Of a stretch of 31,248 nucleotides of DNA, positions 16,951-26,008 are shown one piece after another. The notes under the pieces are model-generated. The model searched no databases. It saw only the letters and a program-made list of their open reading frames with translations, and was not told the origin of the DNA. The stretch comes from JAQYVZ01 sp035269105 (GTDB lineage: Bacteria > Desulfobacterota > Desulfuromonadia > Desulfuromonadales > BM103): positions 1 through 31,248 of the forward strand of contig DATFJP010000054.1 in assembly GCA_035269105.1 (NCBI GenBank), written 5' to 3'. The position numbers were made by a program, and so were the translations under genes. The stretch's first letter is position 1. Every line of letters begins with the position of its first letter.

Positions 16951-19338
16951 TCAAACGTCCAGGTTGGAAACCGTCAGCGCGTTCTGTTCGATAAACTCCC
17001 GCCGCGGTTCCACCTGGTCGCCCATCAAAACGGTGAAAATCTGCTCGGCCTCGACGGTGTCCTCGATCTTGACCTGCAGCAGAATCCGTTTCTCGGGATC
17101 CATGGTCGTCTCCCAGAGCTGGCTGGGATTCATTTCGCCCAGACCTTTATAGCGCTGAATATACTGGCCCTTCTTGGCGCGTGAGAAGAAGAAGGAGAGC
17201 AGATCCTGGCGGTCGGTAATGACCGCTTCCGGCTCACCATCCTTGGAGATCAGCGCCCGTTCGTCAAGGCAGATTTCCTCGACCTGTTTGTAGGCCTGCA
17301 GCAGCAGCTTATATTCATACATCGAAAGGCTTTCCAGGACCTTCTGATCGATGTAATACCGCAGGTTGTCACGGGTGTAAAGAATCCGCGACGGATTCTG
17401 CTGGACCTGGAATTCCGCTTCAGGGGCGATTTGCCGCAACTTTTCTGCCAGCGGCTCGAGATCGACCAGATCGGCGAAGCCGTTCTGAAGTTTGCCGCGG
17501 ACGAAGATATGCAGCAGTTCGGCATTGATTCCCTTGAGTACCATTTTGTCGAAATGCTCATTGTACTCGATGATGTTGCGCAGGGTCGGAATGATCTGCT
17601 TGCCGCGCATGACCTTGCCGCTCTTCTCCATTTCCAGGGTCAGCCCCTCGACCCCTTCTTCCAGAAGATAGTCGCGCAGGGTCAGCTCATCCTTGAGATA
17701 GAGTTCCTTCTTGCCCCGTTTGATCTTGAACAGGGGCGGTTGGGCGATATACAGATGGCCGCGTTCGACCAGCTCCGACATCTGCCGGAAGAAGAAGGTC
17801 AGCAGCAAGGTACGAATATGCGAACCGTCGACATCGGCATCGGTCATGATGATGACCCGATGGTAGCGAAGCTTGCCGAGATCGAAATCTTCCTTGCCGA
17901 TGCCGGTGCCCAGTGCGGTGATCAGAGTCCGGATTTCATTGGATGTCAACATCTTGTCGAAACGGGCCTTTTCCACATTGAGTATTTTCCCCTTCAACGG
18001 CAGGATTGCCTGGTAGCGACGTTCCCGTCCCTGTTTGGCGCTGCCTCCGGCCGAATCGCCCTCCACCAGGTAGAGTTCACTGAGAGCGGGATCCTTTTCC
18101 TGGCAATCGGCCAGTTTGCCGGGAAGGGCCAGACCTTCGAGGGCACCCTTGCGGCGGGTCAGGTCGCGTGCCTTGCGGGCGGCTTCCCGGGCCCGAGCGG
18201 CTTCGATGCCCTTTTCGAGGATCTTGCGGGCTACCGACGGGTTTTCCTCGAGGTACTCCGCAAGCTTTTCGTTCATCAGGGATTCGACATGTCCCTTTAT
18301 TTCCGAATTACCAAGTTTGGTTTTAGTCTGCCCTTCGAACTGGGGATCAGGGACCTTGACCGAAATCACGGCCGCCATGCCCTCCCGCAGGTCATCGCCG
18401 GAAATGGAGGTTTTGACATTCTTTAACAGGTTGTTGGCGGTCGCGTAGTGATTCATGGTGCGGGTCAACGCCGCCTTGAAGCCGATCAGATGGGTGCCGC
18501 CCTCGTGGGTATTGATGTTATTGGCAAAGGAAAAGATTTTCTCATCATAGGTGTCGGTATATTGGATGGCGACTTCGATATCGACACCCTCTCTGCTTCC
18601 ACTGAAGAAAATGGGTTTTGGATGCAGGGGATTGCGGGCGCGGTTCAGATATTCGACGAAGGACAGAATGCCGCCTTCATAATGAAAATTGTGGCTTTTG
18701 TCGCTCCGCTCGTCAACAATCTCGATCTTGACGCCGGCATTGAGGAAAGCCAGTTCGCGCAATCGCTGGGAAAGCGTCTCGAAAGAGAAATCCGTGGTTT
18801 CAAAGATTTCGCTGTCCGGCCAGAATATGATACGGGTTCCCCGTCTTTTGGTGGTGCCGTCCTCAATCAGAGGTCCGGTAGGCACGCCCCGTTCGTAGTT
18901 CTGCCGGTAGACTTTGCCGTCTCGGCGAATCTCCAGCTCCAGACGGCTAGACAGGGCATTGACCACGGAAACCCCGACACCGTGCAGGCCTCCGGAAACC
19001 TTGTAGGAATCACTGTCGAATTTGCCACCGGCATGGAGAACCGTCATGACCACTTCCGCGGCCGGCTTTTTCTGGGTTTTGTGCATATCAACCGGAATGC
19101 CCCGGCCGTTATCCGTGACGGTGACCGAGTTGTCAACGTGGATGATGACCTTGATGTCATCACAGTAGCCGGCCAGGGATTCATCGATCGAATTGTCCAC
19201 GACCTCGTAAACCAGGTGGTGAAGACCCTGCACCGATGTTGAACCGATGTACATTGCCGGTCTTTTTCGGACGGCCGAAAGACCCTCCAACACCTTGATG
19301 CTATCTGCACCGTAGCTTTTGTTGAGTTTCTGCGTCAT
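16951..19338 (-). CDS. gyrB: DNA gyrase subunit B
   Basis: GyrB supplies the ATPase and TOPRIM parts of gyrase. The 795-residue protein has the GHKL ATPase site (VVDNSIDE, DNGRGIPVD, GGLHGVGVSVVNALS), the TOPRIM motifs EGDSAGGSAKQGR (from Glu426), PLKGKILNVEKAR and DADVDGSHI (500-508), and a C-terminal GyrA-binding end with QRYKGLGEMNP. Length is close to the E. coli protein (804). GAGG lies six bases before the ATG. It begins 16 bases after the recF stop, which suggests cotranscription from dnaN or dnaA. Confidence 0.98.
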   Translation of the reverse strand: MTQKLNKSYGADSIKVLEGLSAVRKRPAMYIGSTSVQGLHHLVYEVVDNSIDESLAGYCDDIKVIIHVDNSVTVTDNGRGIPVDMHKTQKKPAAEVVMTVLHAGGKFDSDSYKVSGGLHGVGVSVVNALSSRLELEIRRDGKVYRQNYERGVPTGPLIEDGTTKRRGTRIIFWPDSEIFETTDFSFETLSQRLRELAFLNAGVKIEIVDERSDKSHNFHYEGGILSFVEYLNRARNPLHPKPIFFSGSREGVDIEVAIQYTDTYDEKIFSFANNINTHEGGTHLIGFKAALTRTMNHYATANNLLKNVKTSISGDDLREGMAAVISVKVPDPQFEGQTKTKLGNSEIKGHVESLMNEKLAEYLEENPSVARKILEKGIEAARAREAARKARDLTRRKGALEGLALPGKLADCQEKDPALSELYLVEGDSAGGSAKQGRERRYQAILPLKGKILNVEKARFDKMLTSNEIRTLITALGTGIGKEDFDLGKLRYHRVIIMTDADVDGSHIRTLLLTFFFRQMSELVERGHLYIAQPPLFKIKRGKKELYLKDELTLRDYLLEEGVEGLTLEMEKSGKVMRGKQIIPTLRNIIEYNEHFDKMVLKGINAELLHIFVRGKLQNGFADLVDLEPLAEKLRQIAPEAEFQVQQNPSRILYTRDNLRYYIDQKVLESLSMYEYKLLLQAYKQVEEICLDERALISKDGEPEAVITDRQDLLSFFFSRAKKGQYIQRYKGLGEMNPSQLWETTMDPEKRILLQVKIEDTVEAEQIFTVLMGDQVEPRREFIEQNALTVSNLDV

Positions 19339-19354
19339 GCTTGCCTCGTTTCCT

Positions 19355-20443
19355 TCACTGGATGTTCACCGAGCCATCGAAGACCTGGTAGAAGCGGGCC
19401 TCGACCGGACCATGATCACCCAGGATATTTGGCCGTGTTGTGGTTATAAAGACCTGGCCGCGACGGGTCAGGAGAAATTTGAAAAAACCCTGTTGTCTGC
19501 GCCAATCCAGCTCACTGGTTAAATCATCAAGCAGAAGTACTGGAGATTCCCCAAGTTGCCGTTCCAGACTGATCACCTGGGTCGACTTGAAAGCCAGCAG
19601 AAAACTGCGCTGCTGCCCCTGGGAACCAAACGTTCGCAAGGGTCGACCATCGATTAAAAATTCCGGATTGTCTCGGTGAGGACCCGCCAGGGTCTGTTTA
19701 TACTGCCTTTCACGACCGGATTGTCTCTCCAATTCATGATGAAGTTGCTTCTCCAGATTTTCCCGGTCGCTCGTTTCATAGGGATAATCGATCTCCGGCT
19801 GTTCCCGGTTTTCGGCGATCTCCTGGTAAGCTTCCCGAAAGAGCGGTTTGAAGTCCTTTAAAAAATCGGACCTTTGTCGTCGGATTCCGGCACCGGCAAC
19901 GATCAGGGAACGGGTCCAGGGTTCGATCTCCAGTCTTCCTGCCTCCTGTTTTAAAAGTAGATTACGCTGTTTCAGAATGCGATAAAATTCCTGAGCCCGA
20001 TCCAGGTACAAAGGGTCCTGCTGGACGATAGCGCGGTCCAGCAAAGCCCTGCGGCCGGCCGGATAGCCCTTGATTAATTCCATCTCTTCCGGCGTGAACA
20101 GGATCGGGCGCAAATAGCCGAGAAAATCGCTCAGTTTTCTGACTTTTTTTCCATTGATGCTGGGAATCCTGCCGCCCTGTTCCAGGACCAGTTCGATACG
20201 ATTGATAACATTAGCGGCTTTTATTGCTCCGCCGAGAACGGCTTTAGCCGCATTATGGGCAATCAATTCCGTGCCGCGCGCAGAGCGAAAACTTTTTAAA
20301 TGGCCAAGCAGGTAAATGCTCTCCAGAAGATTGGTTTTTCCCTGTGCATTCTCGCCCCAGAGAATATTGAAGCCAGATCCCCATTCTAGCTGAGAATCCC
20401 GCAAGTTACGGAAGCCGCGCACAGACGAATTTAATAAATACAT
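19355..20443 (-). CDS. recF: DNA replication and repair protein RecF
   Basis: RecF is an SMC-like ATPase that loads RecA at gaps with RecO and RecR. The 362-residue protein has Walker A GENAQGKT (30-37), the ABC-signature region TFGSQGQQRS, and Walker B VLLLDDLTSELD (Asp306-307). No ribosome-binding site is evident before the only reasonable ATG (20443), so expression may depend on coupling or be low. It lies 49 bases after dnaN, the usual order for this family. Confidence 0.96.
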   Translation of the reverse strand: MYLLNSSVRGFRNLRDSQLEWGSGFNILWGENAQGKTNLLESIYLLGHLKSFRSARGTELIAHNAAKAVLGGAIKAANVINRIELVLEQGGRIPSINGKKVRKLSDFLGYLRPILFTPEEMELIKGYPAGRRALLDRAIVQQDPLYLDRAQEFYRILKQRNLLLKQEAGRLEIEPWTRSLIVAGAGIRRQRSDFLKDFKPLFREAYQEIAENREQPEIDYPYETSDRENLEKQLHHELERQSGRERQYKQTLAGPHRDNPEFLIDGRPLRTFGSQGQQRSFLLAFKSTQVISLERQLGESPVLLLDDLTSELDWRRQQGFFKFLLTRRGQVFITTTRPNILGDHGPVEARFYQVFDGSVNIQ

Positions 20444-20492
20444 GAATTGCGGCCGTGGTGGAACCTGGGCATGAAGGCGCTACTTTACCGGG

Positions 20493-21605
20493 TTAAAGCC
20501 GCATCGGCATGACAACTGCCAGAAATCCGTCTTCCTGTCCCGAAAGAAACAAGCCGGGAGAAAGATTGTCCTTGAGCATCACCCGGAGTTCCTCCTGGTT
20601 CTGGACCTGCAGTAGATCCAGTAGATAACGAGCATTGAAGCCAATGGAGATATCCGGTCCATCGTAATCCATATCCAGATCTTCGTGAGCATCACCGAGT
20701 TCGGGATTGGAAGACGAGAGTTCGAGCAGGCCCTTCTTCAACTGCATTTTCACGCCTCTCGATTTTTCACTGGACAGGATAATCATGCGGCGCAAAGCGT
20801 GCAGCAGGGGATCTACGGCAACTCTCATTTCCTGCTCGTTATTTTTCGGTATGACTCTTTCATAATCGGGAAATTCACCATCGACCAGACGCATGATAAT
20901 GACTGTCTGGTCTTTTTTGATCACGGCCGTATTATCCATAAAGCCGAGGCCCAGATCCGCTCCGCCTTCTTCAGCCAGTTTCTTGAGTTCCAGCAAGCCT
21001 TTCCGCGGCAGAATAACCCCCTTGCGAAGTTCCTCGCAGGAAGGGGAGGTGATATCCCTGTCAATCATCGACAGGCGGTGGCCGTCGGTGGCCACCATTC
21101 GCAGAGCCTGATTGTCGTTCAGGGCCTGAAGAAAAATGCCGTTCAGGTTGTATTTACCTTCGTCATGGGAAACGGCATAAAATGTCTTCTCGATCATCTC
21201 CTTGCAGGTTGGACTCGGAATCTGTATGAAATTGCCTTCCTCCGGTTGGGGAAAATGAGGAAACTCCTCTGCGGCAAGGCCAACGACGTTGAACTGGGCT
21301 TTGCCACAGGTCACCTCGATCCAGCAATTTTCCTTGGCAGAAAAATTGATTTCCCGATCCGGAAGTTCTTTTATTATTTCATAGAGTTTTTTGGCAGAGA
21401 CGGTAATCTGACCCTGTTTGCGAATGTTCGCCGGATAGCTGGAACGCATGCCGACTTCCAGATCTGTTGCTGTCAGGTGGAGTTCACCATCGCCACCTTC
21501 GAGAAGAACATTGGAGAGCACCGGAATGGTATTGCGTTTTTCGACGATTCCCTGGACGCGACCGAGGGCTTTGAGAAACACGTCTTTTTCGATGGTGAAG
21601 TTCAT
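20493..21605 (-). CDS. dnaN: DNA polymerase III beta subunit (sliding clamp)
   Basis: DnaN forms the ring clamp that tethers polymerase to DNA. The 370-residue protein matches the family length and has the typical start (MNFTIEKDVFLKALGRVQ), the domain-joining IPVLSNVLL and LTATDLE motifs, and the conserved C-terminal VVMPMRL. GGAG lies six bases before the ATG. It follows dnaA after a 239-bp AT-rich gap that may hold the origin unwinding element, and it precedes recF. Confidence 0.98.
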   Translation of the reverse strand: MNFTIEKDVFLKALGRVQGIVEKRNTIPVLSNVLLEGGDGELHLTATDLEVGMRSSYPANIRKQGQITVSAKKLYEIIKELPDREINFSAKENCWIEVTCGKAQFNVVGLAAEEFPHFPQPEEGNFIQIPSPTCKEMIEKTFYAVSHDEGKYNLNGIFLQALNDNQALRMVATDGHRLSMIDRDITSPSCEELRKGVILPRKGLLELKKLAEEGGADLGLGFMDNTAVIKKDQTVIIMRLVDGEFPDYERVIPKNNEQEMRVAVDPLLHALRRMIILSSEKSRGVKMQLKKGLLELSSSNPELGDAHEDLDMDYDGPDISIGFNARYLLDLLQVQNQEELRVMLKDNLSPGLFLSGQEDGFLAVVMPMRL

Positions 21606-21844
21606 GAGCGACTCCTGTTCACAGGTCTTATTATTATTGTTTTAAGATTCTTTAAAGACAGTAGTAGTAATAGTTGCCTGTGAATTTGTTGGTAACCGAA
21701 TTTAACTCCTTTTTTCCAGTCACTTGTCCTGTTTATCTGTGAGGAGAATCTGCTGTGGAAAGTTTGGGAAAAAAATAAGGAAAAATATTTTTCTGCGATT
21801 TATCCCCAAGACTGTCCACCTGTTTTGCACGACCTGGAAAGTTT
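21606..21844. other. oriC: Candidate oriC part: AT-rich dnaA-dnaN gap with DnaA-trio-like element
   Basis: This 239-bp gap is far richer in A/T than its surroundings. It contains a TAG-TAG-TAA-TAG triplet run (21662-21673) that matches the DnaA-trio pattern, a weak box-like TGTGAATTT (21679-21687) five bases away, an A/T stretch on the other side (21626-21660), DnaA-box variants TGTGGAAAG (21754-21762) and TTATCCCCA (21800-21808), and the palindrome GAAAAATATTTTTC (about 21780-21793). A dnaN promoter such as TTACCA-17-TATTAC may overlap. The origin role is inferred from position and motifs. Confidence 0.55.
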
Positions 21845-23197
21845 CTATTCAGACAGATTTTTTCTAAGTAAATCCAAATTCTTGCGTAAACTGTAATCTT
21901 CTCCTGCCAATTTCTCGATCTTGTTGATGGCGTGAATGATCGTCGAGTGATCCTTGCCGCCGAACTTTTCACCGATTTCCGGATAGGATGCCGAAGTCAA
22001 CTGTCGTGCCAGGTACATGGCGACCTGCCTGGGAAGAACGATGGCCTTATGACGGCGGGATGATTTGATGTCGGATACTTTTACATTGAAATGGGAACTG
22101 ACCCGCTTGAGAATCTCTTCGACACTTAATTCTTTGTTCTTTTCAATCAGAATGTCTTTGAGAACGTCGCGGGCCATCTGCAGGTTGATCGCGGTCGAAG
22201 TCAAGCTGGCATAAGCTCCGATGCGAATCAGGTAGCCTTCCAGTTCCCTGACGTTGCTGCAAATGGAATTGGCTAAAAAAGAAGCCACGTCTTCAGGCAG
22301 GTCGATGTGGTTTTGTTCGGCCTTCATCTTGAGGATCGCCTGCTTGGTTTCTACGTCCGGCGGCTGAATGTCGGCGATCAAACCCCATTCGAACCGGGAT
22401 CTGAGCCGGTCTTCGAGACCGGGAATTTCCTTGGGAAATTTATCAGAGGTGACGACAATCTGCTTATGAGACTCATAAAGGGCGTTGAATGTATGAAAAA
22501 ACTCCTCCTGAGTTCGTTCCTTGCCGGCAATAAACTGAATATCGTCGATCAGGAGAATATCCATCGAACGAAACTTGTTACGAAATTCGTCCATGCGGTT
22601 GTAGCGGAGTGAATTGATCAGTTCGTTCATGAACTTTTCTGAGGTGTAATAGCATATCCTGTTTCCTGGGGATTTTTTTAACACCAAATTGCCGATCGCG
22701 TTTACCAGGTGGGTTTTACCCAGACCGACTCCGCCATAAATGAACAACGGGTTATAGGTCGTTGCCGGGTTGTTAGCCACAGCCAGGGCTGCGGCACAGG
22801 CAAACTGGTTGGAAGAACCGGAGACGAATTCATCGAATGTATATTTACGGTTGAGGTTCAAGCCATTTTGGTGATCAACCGCAGCCTTGGGGGCGTTGTT
22901 GCGGCTTGGCGTCGGTGACTGGGTATTTCGTGATTCAGGAAGGCTGGACTTTCCATCGAAGTCGGCGACTTCGAAGTGGAGGGAATAAGCGACCGCGGAA
23001 AGTTCCGTGAGAATGTCCTTGATGAGCCTGGCATAATTATCCCGGACCCAGTCCAGAACAAAACGATTGGGAACTTCGAGGATAATGACATCCTGTTCCT
23101 GCTTGACCAGTTTCAGGGGTTTTATCCAGGTATTGTAATGCTGGGGATTGAGATTGGATTCAAGCTGTTCAAGCGTATCTTGCCAAAGTTTACTCAT
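21845..23197 (-). CDS. dnaA: Chromosomal replication initiator protein DnaA
   Basis: DnaA binds origin boxes and melts oriC. The 450-residue protein has domain I at the N-terminus (MSKLWQDTLEQLESNLN), a variable linker at about 85-115, the AAA+ core with Walker A GGVGLGKT (155-162) and Walker B LLIDD (215-219), and a C-terminal DNA-binding domain with GGKDHSTIIHAINKI. I chose the ATG at 23197 because it begins domain I and has GGA seven bases upstream; the frame can be extended to 23254, into the DnaA box. It is divergent from rpmH. Confidence 0.97.
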   Translation of the reverse strand: MSKLWQDTLEQLESNLNPQHYNTWIKPLKLVKQEQDVIILEVPNRFVLDWVRDNYARLIKDILTELSAVAYSLHFEVADFDGKSSLPESRNTQSPTPSRNNAPKAAVDHQNGLNLNRKYTFDEFVSGSSNQFACAAALAVANNPATTYNPLFIYGGVGLGKTHLVNAIGNLVLKKSPGNRICYYTSEKFMNELINSLRYNRMDEFRNKFRSMDILLIDDIQFIAGKERTQEEFFHTFNALYESHKQIVVTSDKFPKEIPGLEDRLRSRFEWGLIADIQPPDVETKQAILKMKAEQNHIDLPEDVASFLANSICSNVRELEGYLIRIGAYASLTSTAINLQMARDVLKDILIEKNKELSVEEILKRVSSHFNVKVSDIKSSRRHKAIVLPRQVAMYLARQLTSASYPEIGEKFGGKDHSTIIHAINKIEKLAGEDYSLRKNLDLLRKNLSE

Positions 23198-23246
23198 ACC
23201 CGAATCCATACAAACTGAGCGTGCCGAAAATTCTGCAGAAACAGGA

Positions 23247-23278
23247 TTATCCACATACTTTTCAACGCGTGTGGATAA
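23247..23278. promoter_or_regulatory. Pair of perfect DnaA boxes in inverted orientation
   Basis: TTATCCACA at 23247-23255 and its reverse complement TGTGGATAA at 23270-23278 are separated by 14 bases. They lie 50-81 bases upstream of the dnaA start, where they could serve both the origin and autoregulation of dnaA. Confidence 0.85.
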
Positions 23279-23424
23279 CCTGAAAATACATCTAATTTCA
23301 AGGATTTATAAATAACAAATGGGATGATCCTCATGCCGCTTAAAAGTAGCAAAGGCCATTGTTTTTTGCAAGGGAAATCTACGGCACCCGGCAAGGGAAG
23401 GGAATCTGGTCAGGTTTTTGATTC

Positions 23425-23454
23425 TTGACTTTGCCTGAAAATTATGTTTAAAAC
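23425..23454 (+). promoter_or_regulatory. Putative rpmH promoter
   Basis: TTGACT (23425-23430) is followed after 18 bases by TAAAAC (23449-23454). The -35 is strong and the -10 moderate. The start point would be near 23461, about 60 bases before rpmH. Confidence 0.45.
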
Positions 23455-23521
23455 TGCTTCTTTGCATAGCGTAAGAAAAATATTCGTCCTGTCCAGATAA
23501 AACAAGGAGTTGAACAGCGTC

Positions 23522-23671
23522 ATGAAAAGAACCTATCAACCAAGCCGCATACGCCGCAAGCGGACCCATGGTTTCCGGAAAAGGATGCGCAGCGCCGGAG
23601 GGGCCAATGTCCTGAAACGGCGCCGGGCCAAAGGGCGCAAGCGACTGGCGGTTTCCACTCCGGTGAAATAA
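23522..23671 (+). CDS. rpmH: 50S ribosomal protein L34
   Basis: L34 is a small basic protein of the large ribosomal subunit. The 49-residue product begins MKRTYQPSRIRRKRTHGFR and contains the conserved RMRSAGGANVLKRRRAKGRKRL core, read in full from the DNA. A short tail (AVSTPVK) makes it a few residues longer than many homologues. AAGGAG lies 12 bases before the ATG, a long spacing. It is the first rightward gene after the origin and is followed by rnpA after 47 bases, the classical pairing. Confidence 0.97.
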   Translation: MKRTYQPSRIRRKRTHGFRKRMRSAGGANVLKRRRAKGRKRLAVSTPVK

Positions 23672-23718
23672 AAAAAGCTTGTCCGGACCAAACTCCGGGC
23701 ATCTCCACCGGCGAGGCC

Positions 23719-24069
23719 ATGTTTCATTTTCCAGCGGAAAGCCGATTGCACAACTCCAGGGAATATGATTGGGTCTGGCGGCAGGGGCGCAGACATCATA
23801 CGGAACACCTGATCATTATCATTGCTGCGGGAACCGCGACCAACGCCCGTCTGGGTATGACGGTCAGTCGCAAGGTCGGCAATGCGGTCTGCAGAAATCG
23901 TCTCAAACGATGGATCAGGGAATATTTCAGGCACCTGCCTGTCGAGGCGCTGCCCTCACTGGATATCAACATCGTCGCCAAGCGACATGCCGGTTCCATT
24001 TCTCACGATAAACTCGACCAGGAACTCAGCAGTGTTTTGCAATGCCTGGAGGGCAAGAAACATGCTTGA
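23719..24069 (+). CDS. rnpA: Ribonuclease P protein component
   Basis: RnpA is the protein cofactor of RNase P, which matures tRNA 5' ends. The 116-residue protein has the conserved ARLGMTVSRKVGNAVCRNRLKR segment (43-64, the RNR motif at 59-61) followed by WIREYFR. The ribosome-binding site before the ATG is poor (GAGG two bases away) and no other start exists in frame, so translation may depend on rpmH upstream. Its last eight bases overlap the start of yidD. Confidence 0.96.
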   Translation: MFHFPAESRLHNSREYDWVWRQGRRHHTEHLIIIIAAGTATNARLGMTVSRKVGNAVCRNRLKRWIREYFRHLPVEALPSLDINIVAKRHAGSISHDKLDQELSSVLQCLEGKKHA

Positions 24070-24274
24070 ACGGCTGGTACTGCTGATGATCCGCTGCTAC
24101 CAGCTATTTATTTCTCCCTTTAAGCCCCCGTCCTGCCGCTTTTATCCCACATGTTCCAGTTATACCCGTGACGCAGTCGTTCATTTCGGCATCCTCAGAG
24201 GGACCTGGATGGGACTGCGGCGGATCTTGCGTTGTCACCCCTGGCATCCGGGTGGCTATGATCCTGCGGAGTAA
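24062..24274 (+). CDS. yidD: Membrane protein insertion efficiency factor YidD
   Basis: YidD is a small inner-membrane-associated protein that aids YidC-dependent insertion. The 70-residue product shows the family motifs ISPFKPPSCRFYPTCSSY and RCHPWHPGGYDP, with conserved Cys residues. It begins eight bases inside rnpA (ATGCTTGA overlap), a sign of translational coupling, and ends 37 bases before yidC. The gene order rpmH-rnpA-yidD-yidC is conserved across bacteria. Confidence 0.96.
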   Translation: MLERLVLLMIRCYQLFISPFKPPSCRFYPTCSSYTRDAVVHFGILRGTWMGLRRILRCHPWHPGGYDPAE

Positions 24275-24311
24275 AAATGCGGCCAGAGATTGACAGGAGC
24301 AGTCTTCCATC

Positions 24312-25961
24312 ATGAATGAAAACAAGAATGTGATCATCGCCCTGGTCCTGATGCTGGCTGTCTGGATGGGTTTCACCTTGCTTTTTCCGCCCCAGCAGAG
24401 CAGTCAGCCGAGCTCCGGGGAGCAAGCGGCACTGAGCGAAGAGGTGGAAACAGCGAAGAGCACCAATAATAATATTTCGGCCCCTGTTGACGAAGCAGGG
24501 CCGCAAACGGACACCAATCAGATCACAACAACGCCGCCCAGCGAGATTGAAACAACCCAGGCCGCGGATCGCACTATTTCGATCGATACGTCTTTGTACA
24601 CGGCGGAGTTTTCCTCCTCCGGAGCGCGACTGACCTCCTTCAAACTCAAGGAATATCAGAACGCTGCCGATCCTCAATCGCCGCAGGTCCAGCTGATCAA
24701 CGCCGATTCCCTGCGTTATGCAACGCTGCAGACGGTGGGTACGGAAGGGTTTGCCCTGGCTCGGGATGCCTCTTATGAGGTTGATTTAACTAGTGATTCC
24801 ATAGAGTTGTCCGACGGGGGAAAGAAAACTCTACAATTCAGGAGCATCACCCCTTCCGGTCTTGAAATTACCAAGACGTTTATTATCCAGGATGGTCACT
24901 ATTCAATCGATTTCGCAACCCGGGTCCGTAATCTGGCGACTGCTCCCCTGACCGGCGATCTTGAACTGTCTCTGGTTAAATACTGGGACGATGACGCCGA
25001 CCGCCCCGCCTACTCTTTTGCCGGACCGGTGACCCTGGTCGGCAACGATCTCGAAAAGGTCAAGGTCAAGAAGCTGGACGAAGAAACTCCGACGTACACG
25101 GAAAATATCGTCTGGACCTCTATTCAATCCAAGTATTTTCTTGATGTTATTGTGCCTTTGCAGGATTCGGCTGATCAGGTTCGCTTGTCACGCGAAAAGG
25201 ACCTCATCCGCAATACCTTAGAAACCGGCTTTTTTACCCTGCAGCCGGGCGGCGCCCAGCAATTCGAATACTTTCTTTTTTTCGGGCCCAAGGAACTCGA
25301 TATTCTCAAAGCCGAGAATCATCAATTGGAGAAGGCCATCGATTTCGGATTCTTCCAGATCCTGTCCAAGCCGCTACTTCAGGTCCTGACCTTTTTCTAT
25401 GGATTTTTACATAATTATGGTCTCGCCATTATCCTTTTGACGATCATCATCAAGATCCTGTTCTGGCCGTTGACGCACAAAAGCTATGCTTCGATGAAAT
25501 CGATGCAGAAACTGCAGCCGGAAATGCAGAAGCTTCGGGAGCGTTTCAAGTCGGATAAGGAGCGTCTTAACAAGGAATTGATGGCACTTTACAAAGAACA
25601 TCGGGTTAACCCGATGGGCGGCTGTCTGCCGATGCTGGTCCAGATTCCGGTCTTCATCGCCCTCTACAAAGTCCTGCTTGATTCCATCGCCTTGCGGCAT
25701 GCGCCCTTTGCTTTCTGGCTAACCGACCTGTCGGCCAAAGACCCTTACTACATTACCCCGCTCCTGATGGGCGCCAGCATGTTTGTGCAGCAAAAACTGA
25801 CGCCGGTCTCCGGTGATCCGATGCAGGCCAAGATCATGACCTTTCTGCCGGTCGTGTTCACCTTTATGTTTCTGAATTTTCCCTCCGGACTGGTTATCTA
25901 CTGGCTGGTCAACAACCTGTTGACGATCGTGCAGCAGTATTACATCCATCGCAAAGCCTGA
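24312..25961 (+). CDS. yidC: Membrane protein insertase YidC
   Basis: YidC inserts and folds inner-membrane proteins alone or with SecYEG. The 549-residue protein has an N-terminal transmembrane helix (about 6-25), a low-complexity Ser/Thr/Glu linker to about residue 75, a large periplasmic beta domain to about 330, and the Oxa1-type core at about 355-545 with GLAIILLTIIIKILFWPLT, the cytoplasmic loop MQKLQPEMQKLRERF and NPMGGCLPMLVQIPVFIALY. This is the Gram-negative long form. GGAG lies 12 bases before the ATG. It is followed by mnmE after 47 bases. Confidence 0.97.
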   Translation: MNENKNVIIALVLMLAVWMGFTLLFPPQQSSQPSSGEQAALSEEVETAKSTNNNISAPVDEAGPQTDTNQITTTPPSEIETTQAADRTISIDTSLYTAEFSSSGARLTSFKLKEYQNAADPQSPQVQLINADSLRYATLQTVGTEGFALARDASYEVDLTSDSIELSDGGKKTLQFRSITPSGLEITKTFIIQDGHYSIDFATRVRNLATAPLTGDLELSLVKYWDDDADRPAYSFAGPVTLVGNDLEKVKVKKLDEETPTYTENIVWTSIQSKYFLDVIVPLQDSADQVRLSREKDLIRNTLETGFFTLQPGGAQQFEYFLFFGPKELDILKAENHQLEKAIDFGFFQILSKPLLQVLTFFYGFLHNYGLAIILLTIIIKILFWPLTHKSYASMKSMQKLQPEMQKLRERFKSDKERLNKELMALYKEHRVNPMGGCLPMLVQIPVFIALYKVLLDSIALRHAPFAFWLTDLSAKDPYYITPLLMGASMFVQQKLTPVSGDPMQAKIMTFLPVVFTFMFLNFPSGLVIYWLVNNLLTIVQQYYIHRKA

Positions 25962-25983
25962 CATCGCCCACACCGGTCCGGGT

Positions 25984-25998
25984 CTGCCGGGACGGCAG
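25984..25998 (+). promoter_or_regulatory. Hairpin over the mnmE ribosome-binding site
   Basis: CTGCC pairs perfectly with GGCAG across a 5-nt loop, ending one base before the ATG at 26000. It covers part of the AGGA that would serve the ATG at 26009. No T run follows, so it is not a terminator; it could lower mnmE initiation. Confidence 0.35.
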
Positions 25999-26008
25999 GA
26001 TGCAAAGC

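Larger units (their letters stand above)
23198..23521. other. oriC: Candidate oriC part: dnaA-rpmH divergent intergenic region
   Basis: This 324-bp gap has no gene. Gene orientation switches here from leftward to rightward, as expected at a bidirectional origin. It holds two perfect inverted DnaA boxes close to dnaA, an A/T-rich stretch next to them (about 23281-23325) with TTTATAAATAA, and a likely rpmH promoter near the right end. The dnaA promoter must also lie here, but I could not identify it with confidence. Confidence 0.6.

Noticed and set aside
23198..23254. Longer dnaA start at 23254
   Set aside because: The extension runs into a perfect DnaA box, adds residues not typical of domain I, and has no ribosome-binding site.
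23273..23301. dnaA promoter with -35 TTGAAA and -10 overlapping the DnaA box
   Set aside because: Spacing is 17 bases, but the would-be -10 (TTATCC) matches the consensus at only one position.
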